Of a stretch of 64,000 bases of DNA, positions 56,561 through 64,000 are shown piece after piece. Within the stretch, counting starts at the first letter, position 1. Each line of letters starts with the position of its first letter. The translations under genes and the position numbers were made by a program. The notes under the pieces are model-generated. The model was not told where the DNA came from. It was given only the letters and a program-made list of their open reading frames with translations, and made no database searches. The DNA is taken from positions 63,565,505-63,629,504 of the forward strand of contig CM069436.1 in NCBI GenBank assembly GCA_035610365.1. Direction: 5' to 3'. The DNA is from Aquatica leii (lineage: Eukaryota > Arthropoda > Insecta > Coleoptera > Lampyridae).

Positions 56561-56755
56561 AAACTCGGAAACAATGCACTAACATCAAATCAAACTAACC
56601 TTTCATGTTCAGTGAGCTCAACATTTTTAATTTTTTAAAATAATTCCTAAGAATTCTTGATGCTGAGATATAGTTGTTGATACTCCAAACTGTTGAATTT
56701 ATTAAAATATACCAATACTCAATTTATTGCAGTTGCTGGGTTAATGTGAATTAAA

Positions 56756-58323
56756 TATATTTAATGCTAGTGTTCCTTTTATTCAATGTTAAAATAAATT
56801 TAAAAAAAACTACTTAATAATACAATTTCTTATTTTAGCAATAACAATATAAAAAACATGTTAGTTAAGTTTTGTAAATCACTGTAAAAATTACTACAAT
56901 TGTTATTACTACGTTTAATATTCCTTAATACAAAATTAACGTGTTTTGATAACTTAAGTGATTTAAAATTACTTTTTTTTTATATATTTTAGATTTCTTA
57001 AATATTTGACACGGTCAGAATAAATCGGATTGTTCGAGTCGACGATAAAACAGATATAAAAACGTATATACATGCAATAACTTAAGTTCTTCTGAAAGAT
57101 TTATACATTCTGTTGACATAATCAATAAGAGATGCACTCTGTAATTGTAATTACATAAATCAACTTTTCAAGTGTTATATAAATAGTTATTGTGTTATTA
57201 ATTAATTAGTAATTGTTTTCTAGAGACGTTGTGCTGTGTTTTAATTATATATATAATCGTTTACTAATAAGGTAAATCAAATTTAAAAATTAAATAATAT
57301 TAATTAAACTATCGTAGAACTTCGATTGAATGATGATAGCAACACTGATTTTCTATTGTTATTTGCTTTTTGAAACCGTACGTTTTTTATATATTATAAA
57401 CAGAAGTAAAATGGTAGTAAATCTTAAATACACATAAAAATTTAAAAAAAATCAAATTTTAATTTTATCAATTCTGCATTGTTTGTAAACATGTCACCAA
57501 ATCTTTTATATATATTTTTTATAATTGTTTATTGTTTTTCTTACTAATATTTTTTTTACTAAACTTTTATACAAATTTAAACATAAATATGTATTTTATC
57601 AAAATTAATATTAACGCATTTTAACAATAAAAAAACCAAATCAAAAAATAAAAAAACCAACGAAGTTTGAAAACAGGGAAGAATATGTTTCTGATATGTG
57701 TCAGTTTGAAATCATACATATCTCCTTACCAAACATTATTTTCTGAGTTTTAATTATAACACAAGATCAGAAAATATATATATTCGTTCCTTTTGGCAAT
57801 GTTATTGTTTTTTTCTTTCTTTCTTGGATAGTATTATCTTTGTTTTTAGTTATTTAAGATTTTGTCTCATAATTAATTCTATTACGTAACATGTCAAATA
57901 AATAAAACTATATATATCTGTAATATCAGAATAAAAAATATTTAATTTTAAACTCTAAATTTAGTTTTTTGTTTAAAGAAGGGCATAAAAATTACTACTG
58001 TTTTTATTATCGCGATATTTTATACAAGGTGTACACTTTTTTAGGCCACTACAATTTATTAACGTGAGTATTAAACATTAATTAAAACACAATTACAAAG
58101 GTTTTAACAATTTACAGATTAAAAACGAACGCATGAACTTACACGAAAAATTGAGTAGATCATTCCAGTGAGCAAAAGACGTTAGCAAATTAGTAATTCT
58201 TACTAACCAAACAAACATGATTGTTGGAAAAAGTCAATAAGTTAAAGTAATTACAAATAAATACAAATCAATACAGTGATAAGCAGAATGTCATATGCCT
58301 AATTTCTTTTAAGACTGTTCTAT
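56756..58323. other. A+T-rich intergenic stretch
   Basis: No coding motif, repeat pair or RNA gene is recognised. Confidence 0.55.
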
Positions 58324-58559
58324 GAGGAGGGGCATACTATGTATCTATGTCAAGTCCACGTTTGTTACTCTTTTGTTGTAATTGTTTTTATGTTTAATTA
58401 TTTATTTTTAAGGTCAATTTATCTTAATGGTTGTCTTTAAAGTACAGTCCTCGACATACTACTTCTCTAGCTCTATAACTAGGGCTGAAGAAATTCGCAC
58501 TCAGCCGCACGAAACGTCACCTTCTATAGACACAGAAAGTGTTCTGATGCCCCTCCTCA
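58324..58559 (+). mobile_element. Candidate PLE-end unit with 12-bp inverted ends
   Basis: GAGGAGGGGCAT at 58,324-58,335 is the exact reverse complement of 58,548-58,559, which is striking in this A+T-rich setting. The 236-bp unit contains the repeat shared with 50.87 kb (58,346-58,479), followed at once by CTGAAGA (58,485-58,491) and GAAAC (58,511-58,515). The layout parallels the 229-bp unit at 28.9 kb. However, the segment between the core halves does not fold into a clear stem II, and an alternative hairpin GGCTGA/TCAGCC competes. Confidence 0.4.
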
Positions 58560-59277
58560 AAAAAGAATCCTACAAAAATTGTGTTAAATCTAACCAAGAA
58601 GGAGAACGATATACAACTTACCGAAATGATATATACAGAGTGAGTCCTTAAGCGCGGCCCATAAATTTATCTCAAAAACTATATGGTCTAGCAATACGGC
58701 AAAAAAATTTCATTGACTAAAGCACATATAAGGAGTTGACTGAAAATATTTTTAATTTTGAAAACCCTTTGAGGATGGCGCAATCAGACGGTAGTTACAA
58801 AAAATCGTAATTTTATCAATGATTTCAAATGTAGAAATATTCATTAACCTGCCTAGTTCAAAAGCTTATCTAGTTCAACATTAAAATTGTCTATCACAAA
58901 ATTTCTAAATCTGCATGCTAAACTGTTAGGCGAAGACAGAACCTTTATAAACAAAAATGAACGTATTGTCGATTAGAAATATTTTATTTCAAATAGTTTG
59001 TAACTGTCGTATACTACGGAAGATTCTACATTAAAAACACTACATGGCACTTTTCTTGAAATTTTCTTATTAAATTGGTGACGCATTTTAGTGAAGATCC
59101 GCAGATTTTTGCATTTTATTTAAATTAAATAGAAAGGCATAGTGAGCTTAGTATAATTGCAAAGTACATGAATTAGAAAATGTATCAAAAAAATTTGACC
59201 TCTCTGTCATTGGAGAAACCGTAGGTATGATTGATTTGTTTTTTGCCTTTTCGTTTTATGAAGTATTATGGACAATA
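58560..59277. other. Intergenic stretch with mariner-end-like word
   Basis: TATACAGAGTGAGTCCTTA at 58,632-58,650 resembles the start of a mariner-type terminus (compare TATACAGGGTATCATAA at 46,271). No partner end or transposase is found nearby. The following C+G-richer 150 bp could be subterminal sequence. Confidence 0.35.
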
Positions 59278-60165
59278 GCTTTTCTACCTTCCGTGCAAAT
59301 TTATAGTTTCTATGTTTTATACGTTATATTTTTCCACAAATGGCGTTCCAACTATGTTGGTAATAACAAAACGACATAAAATACTACGGTTGTTTGTTGG
59401 TATGGTTGTAGAAACGCATCAACGTATCTGTTAAAATAAGGTACAATATATTAGCGAGGACCATGTATATAAGATTAACTTAGCACAGTACGCGCACGTA
59501 ATGTAAGATAAAAGTAACAATGGCCGTGTAAAACTACTATAAACGTTTTATTTAAAATACATTGTTTTACTTTTTACTTTCTTCTTTGTATGTTTTTTGC
59601 TATGCTCAACAGTATCCTAGTGCTGACAAACTCCAAAAAAACGAAACAGCTGAGTTTTAGTTCTGGTGTTGTTTTTCACAACTGTATAGACACTTCATAA
59701 CCTGTTTTATTTTAGGATTTTGACGACGTTACTTGATATTAGATCATTGACTTACATTTTCATTAAAATTAATACCAACTTTTCTACCTTCCGACAAACT
59801 TATAGTTTTCTATTTATCATACGTGATATTTTTACCACAAGATGGCGTTTTAAATATGTTAGTAATGTTTAAACGACGTAAAATACTACGGTGGTTTGTT
59901 GGTATGGTTATCAATGTATCTCAGTGCTGATAAATTCCAACAGATGGCAACAGCTGTCCACTAGTTCTTCTGATGTTGTTTTTCATAATTGTATCGATAC
60001 TGTTCTTAACCTACATTATGTTAGGATTTTGACGGCGTTACTTGACCTTATATCATTGATTTTCGTAGTTTTCTATTAATCATACGTAATATTTCTACTA
60101 CAAGATAGCGTTTAAAAAACGCTCCAAATATGCCGATAACATTTAAAAGACTACGGTAGGCTGTT
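59278..60165 (+). repeat. Tandem repeat, about 304-bp period, three partial copies
   Basis: Markers recur in the same order. TGCTGACAAACTCC is at 59,621 and TGCTGATAAATTCC at 59,925 (304 bp apart). TTTCTACCTTCCG is at 59,281 and 59,781. ACTACGGTNGTTTGTTGGTATGG occurs near 59,382 and 59,886, with a decayed version near 60,151. TTAGGATTTTGACG is at about 59,711 and 60,021. The first copy is partial, with an unrelated insertion or deletion, and the third is truncated. The unit is non-coding. It could be a short satellite-like array or the repeat region of an unidentified element. Confidence 0.72.
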
Positions 60166-60669
60166 GAGTTTTATCACTGCCAAGCTTCAATGACCTGTAT
60201 ATCTAAATTCTCATTTGCTAAACGTATTTATGTAAGTAAATCAAAAGTTCAAAATGTTTTAATTATATTTAAAAAAAAAATAGAATGGAAAAACTAGGAC
60301 TGTTTTTTATTGTTTCTTTTTCCATTTAGTTGCAAATTTTTTGTTAATTTAAGATAATTAAAAGTTAGATTTCTAGTGTAATATTATAGTATAGTCTTTT
60401 AACTTTATAAACGACATATTGATGGCTATTGCACATTTTTTAGCATCGAATGATCTGTTTGCTTAGTTCCTTTTTTGAAATAACATGAAACCACGCGTAA
60501 ATAATTGATTCAATTAATTTGGTTTTTTGTTATTGTGCTAACCAGTCTCTTCTGTCAGATTTATTGATTGTCGTCCGCAATAGCATTCACTTTGCTCTAT
60601 GGTAAAAACATTCTTATAAAATAAACTTTTCTTTGCCAAACAATTCTTTGCGGTTAGTTTGCATCACGT
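60166..60669. other. Intergenic stretch
   Basis: A+T-rich with no motif. The last 100 bp may be decayed Tc1 sequence continuing from the next feature. Confidence 0.45.
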
Positions 60670-61000
60670 GGTAAACTTTTTAGTGCATTTAACGACGTTT
60701 ATTACTCAAGAGACGACATGTAGACGACCACTTTTTTTTAGCAGACATGCAATCTCATACTAAAACGAACATACGCATTTTAATTATCAATAGTAAAAGT
60801 TGATTCATTACTGAGTAGCATCTTCTTTGTAATCTAATTCTTATGTTATTTAGCCTAAAGCAAACAATGCTGTCTTTGTTTTTTGGAAACCAGTAGTTTT
60901 TGCGTGCTCTGGATCGTCTAACTAAGTAGTCTTCTTCTGATAGCAAATGTGCACACGTTTACACTTCTAGCTACATTTTCGTGACCAGGAGCGTCTTCTA
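60670..61000 (-). pseudogene. Tc1-like transposase fragment
   Basis: Minus strand from about 60,990: VCTFAIRRRLLS, stop, SKKQRQHCLL, stop-containing AK-HKN, then KKMLLSNESTFTIDN and NAYVRFSMRL. This matches Tc1 transposases through the helix-turn-helix end (V-S-x-x-T-I-R-R-R-L), the linker (K-K-x-R-x-x-R-L-x-W-A-x-x-H-x-x-W) and the first catalytic block (V-L-x-S-D-E-S-x-F). The catalytic Asp reads Asn here. The remaining two thirds of the protein are not recognised. Confidence 0.75.
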
Positions 61001-64000
61001 TATGCAGAAAAATAATTAAAAACCGTCTAACAGTTTCGTTCGTTTCTTCGGAGATGGCATTTGGTTGTTTTGATAGTATTCCAAAAAAGACTAAATATAG
61101 TAAAATTATCGTTAAACAAATAAACTTATGATACATTTAGATTTTGTTATTATAATTTATTTTAAATGACACTTGAATACTCAGGCTTTCTTACGTTCGA
61201 TTATAACTATAACCAAATAAAACAGGATCGACGCAAAAATGCATTTATCAGATTAGACTACACTAGCGTACGATCATACGTTTCAGTTTTTGAACGTTAC
61301 TTTTTTAATGTGCGATTGTCTATTTAAAAATAGAAGTAGATTCTCTTAAAAAGTAATACATTTGCGGTGAAAGTGCATTCTTAGATAATTTGTAAAGAGA
61401 TTCATTCAAAACATATTTTTACCTAAATCGCCATTGTATGTATGTAACGCATTCATAAGTAATTTCCTTTAGAGATAAAAGTTAACTAATGCAATTTTAG
61501 TTTCACATCAGTTGCATTTTACAATGCGGTTCACTATACTTACCAAACGTGTAGTTTTCAATACATATTATTTTGATATGTATATTATATCGCTAACAAA
61601 AATGTTGGTACTACATTAGCTGCGCCAAAAATGATTGACGTTTCTCATTTTACGTAAGACAAATAAATTTTTTGCTAATATGACATAAAGGTCTATTATT
61701 TGCAATAAGAAATTAAAATTACTTAAGGATAATATTCAAATAGTGTATGCTAATGTTTAAGAACCAACATCAATTTAGCTTATGCTAAACTTTTTAACAC
61801 CATGACCATTGTAATTAGAATTTCATCCAATAAAGTTTTAAGACCATTTAAATGATTTAATTAAAAGTATTTAAATTTAACGCATATCTTTAACAATTTT
61901 TAAATTGTATTTGTTACAACAAAAAAATGTTTAATGATAAAAAAAAATACATTTTTAATATTTTGTCAAAACTTCCAATATAATCACCAATCGAAAAATA
62001 AATTAGATCTTTTTTGCGCTCTTACAGCAAAAACTTGCTGTTTTAGCTATTTATGCATCAAAGAGTTTATTACAATGATTATGACCGGAGAACAACGTAA
62101 TGCAGTCCAAAGGCTTCTGGCCCGAGAGATGTATGCTAGTCGATGGGAATAATGATCCAATAAACCAGTGGTGCATACAAGGTTTTATTTTGTATAAAAT
62201 AAAAACAAAAATAAATAATTATTTTAGTTTCTATGTAACCATATACAGTAGTTTATAGCAATAAATAGATCAGATAACTACTTAGTACATACGTTAGTAC
62301 GTTAGATTACTTTATTACAAAATTTAGGTTTGGGAAGAAAGATAGTCACGTCTGTAGAGCAGTTTGATAGCATCCTAAACAAATCTATAGCATAAATCCT
62401 ACACCAACCATAACAAAAAACATTTGTAATGTATCTTAACACTCGAACTCTAATATTAAAACATAGAAATTCTGTTGTTAATATAACAAACTCATAAAAA
62501 AACGTAGTTCCCAATTTCTTCTAAAACATAAATTTTAGTTAAAAATGTTGATACTATGAGTTTTTTTTTAATTTCTAGATTACCTACTATAATGTTTAAC
62601 GCATTACAGCAAAATTTGGGATGTTTTAGGAGACGATAAGAAATTATATAAAACCGCAATTGCAATAACTCGGGCATAGTTTCCAAGTGGTGATTACAAA
62701 AATCTACATTTAAAGTTTTATATAAATGAATGTAAAGAGTTTTTGTGTTCTTAACGATTCACCTATAGTTATCTTAATTCGTTGAGTTGTGTTTTAATTA
62801 TAGTAAATTTAATAATATAAATGAACGTGTACTAAATTAAATTCAAAAAATTTAAGTTCATTACAGTTTTATGAATTAAACGGCAACATAGTGAGACACG
62901 TTAGTTGGTTCGTAGCAAAACTGAGTTCTTTCAAATAACCACAGTCAAAGAATGCCTACAAAGTGGAAACTTATTTATTTGGTTGGTTGTAGTCAATATT
63001 TTTTTATTAAGCTAACGTAATTAAAAGCAACCACAATTAAACAACATGTAAATTTTTGCGAAAGGTTTTTATTAGTTTTAGGATGATGTGACAGCACATT
63101 TTTAAGTTTAAGTTTTAGTAAACGTGGAATCTTCTTCATTCTTGTTTATAAATCTCAACAGTGTAAAACTTGCATTTCGCTTGCATTTACCACAAAATAC
63201 AAGTATTTAGAAATAAAAGATAATTATAAACATAATTCAAATTTATAGAAAAAAAATATGTAAAGTAAAAAATTAGTGTTCTAGCTTTTTTGAAAAAAAG
63301 CTCTATTTTCATTCATTAAAACTGATTTCAGGTTATATACTGGCTTAACTACACGACAATGCCCTTTATAACTGTTTTGTAAAGATAAGAATTTTATAGT
63401 ACATGTAGATAATTGTAAAATTAATGATAGTATAAACACCGTTTGTTCGGAAGAACGAGCGTAAGCCCGAGATGTATCGAAGCTTTAATTAAAAGTATTG
63501 AGTAAAAAATCGTTTAATAAAAAAACTCAATAGAACCGGCGTGCTTTACTTGACAAATCTTTGTTTGAAATAAATTAGTAGACAGTACGATGTGGTAATA
63601 AATGACAGCCTGATAAAAGACACGCTATTGTACTCCAATATATTGTAACCAAATTGAACAAACTTTTGTTCTTGTAAAATATCAATCCATAGATGTATAA
63701 TTATACATTCTATAAATAGATTAAACATTAATTGCAAATAAATTAAATTACATTCGATCTTGATAAATCTTTAAAAAAATTCAGATAATGTACTGCAATC
63801 AAAACCATTAAACACTAATTGTTTGTAAATGACAGCAATTTATTCAAAAAACAAATATGTGAACCATAAAAACAGTGATGTCATTTATAACCACTTTAAC
63901 TTAATCTGCATTTACAGACTACTATGCAAACACTAGTGTAATTTGATTTTCTAAGTTTTATGTTTAATTAAATGCTTATAGTGCAATCAAAGTGTGAAAA
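61001..64000. other. A+T-rich intergenic stretch to window end
   Basis: No coding family or repeat pair is recognised. A less A+T-rich patch at 62,085-62,165 lies in a short plus-strand open frame (MIMTGEQRNAVQRLLAREMY) that I cannot assign. Another patch at 63,440-63,480 (TTCGGAAGAACGAGCG) is likewise unassigned. Either could be a scrap of an unidentified element. Confidence 0.45.

Larger units (their letters stand above)
55345..56755 (-). mobile_element. Penelope-like element (family E) with inverted end copy
   Basis: This minus-strand PLE retains RT motif C to GIY-YIG and a 3' end with a hammerhead-like core at 55,398-55,425. Its last bases on the minus strand (TTTATTGTAGTTGCTGGGTT, about 55,355-55,375) recur in inverted orientation beyond its 5' side as TTTATTGCAGTTGCTGGGTT (about 56,728-56,747). 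The 5' truncation is thus capped by an inverted piece of the 3' end, as in PLE family A. Confidence 0.83.

Noticed and set aside
1..64000. Prokaryotic features such as operons, ribosome binding sites, CRISPR arrays and rho-independent terminators
   Set aside because: The transposon content and sequence organisation are clearly eukaryotic; no regularly spaced direct repeats of CRISPR type were seen.

Overview
This window is eukaryotic, very A+T-rich (roughly three quarters A+T by eye) and almost entirely non-coding. I see no intact host gene, rRNA, tRNA or operon structure. The mixture of Penelope-like, Ty3/gypsy, RTE-like LINE, mariner/Tc1, pogo, PIF/Harbinger and ZBED-type hAT relics is typical of an intergenic or intronic stretch of a large arthropod genome, most likely an insect. 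I cannot name the species. All recognisable coding sequence is transposable-element sequence, and every copy carries stops, frameshifts or truncations.

Layout. 1.6-4.9 kb: decayed gypsy-type LTR retrotransposon (gag, protease, RT, RNase H, start of integrase); no LTR pair is visible. 8.0-8.8 kb: non-coding inverted-repeat element. 11.6-13.0 kb: hAT-like transposase relic of the ZBED5/GTF2IRD2 type. 13.3-13.8 kb: 5'-truncated Penelope-like element (PLE) reduced to its ends. 15.5-15.9, 22.7-22.9 and 24.6-24.9 kb: three members of a MITE-like inverted-repeat family. 16.8-17.5 kb: mariner C-terminal relic. 19.5-21.0 kb: PLE of the same family as 13.3 kb, with RT and GIY-YIG, minus strand. 21.2-22.0 kb: a second PLE lineage, plus strand, between 115-bp direct repeats. 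22.9-24.6 kb: mariner with both terminal repeats. 25.9-27.4 kb: pogo relic, followed by a PIF/Harbinger relic at 27.5-28.4 kb. 28.9-29.2 kb: 229-bp unit with perfect 34-bp inverted ends around a hammerhead-like core. 31.0-33.6 kb: RTE-like LINE. 34.0-34.5 kb: unrecognised coding-like pseudogene. 35.4-35.8, 40.0-40.8 and 46.3-47.4 kb: further mariner relics. 40.9-42.7 kb: third PLE lineage. 48.1-48.8 kb: second gypsy fragment of the same family as the first. 54.8 and 60.7-61.0 kb: Tc1 fragments. 55.3-56.8 kb: fourth PLE lineage. 58.3-58.6 kb: another candidate PLE end. 59.3-60.2 kb: tandem repeat with a 304-bp period.

The most coherent signal is the PLE set. Several independent PLE ends carry a CTGANGA - hairpin - GAAA core, the conserved hammerhead-ribozyme pattern known from PLE terminal repeats. 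In several units an inverted copy of the 3' end also caps the truncated 5' end. The copies range from canonical (13.4 and 13.65 kb) to mutated (19.6 and 20.8 kb). Nothing here amounts to a demonstrated new system. The best candidates for follow-up are the 229-bp unit at 28,938-29,166, the recurrent inverted-end architecture, and the unrecognised pseudogene at 33,953.
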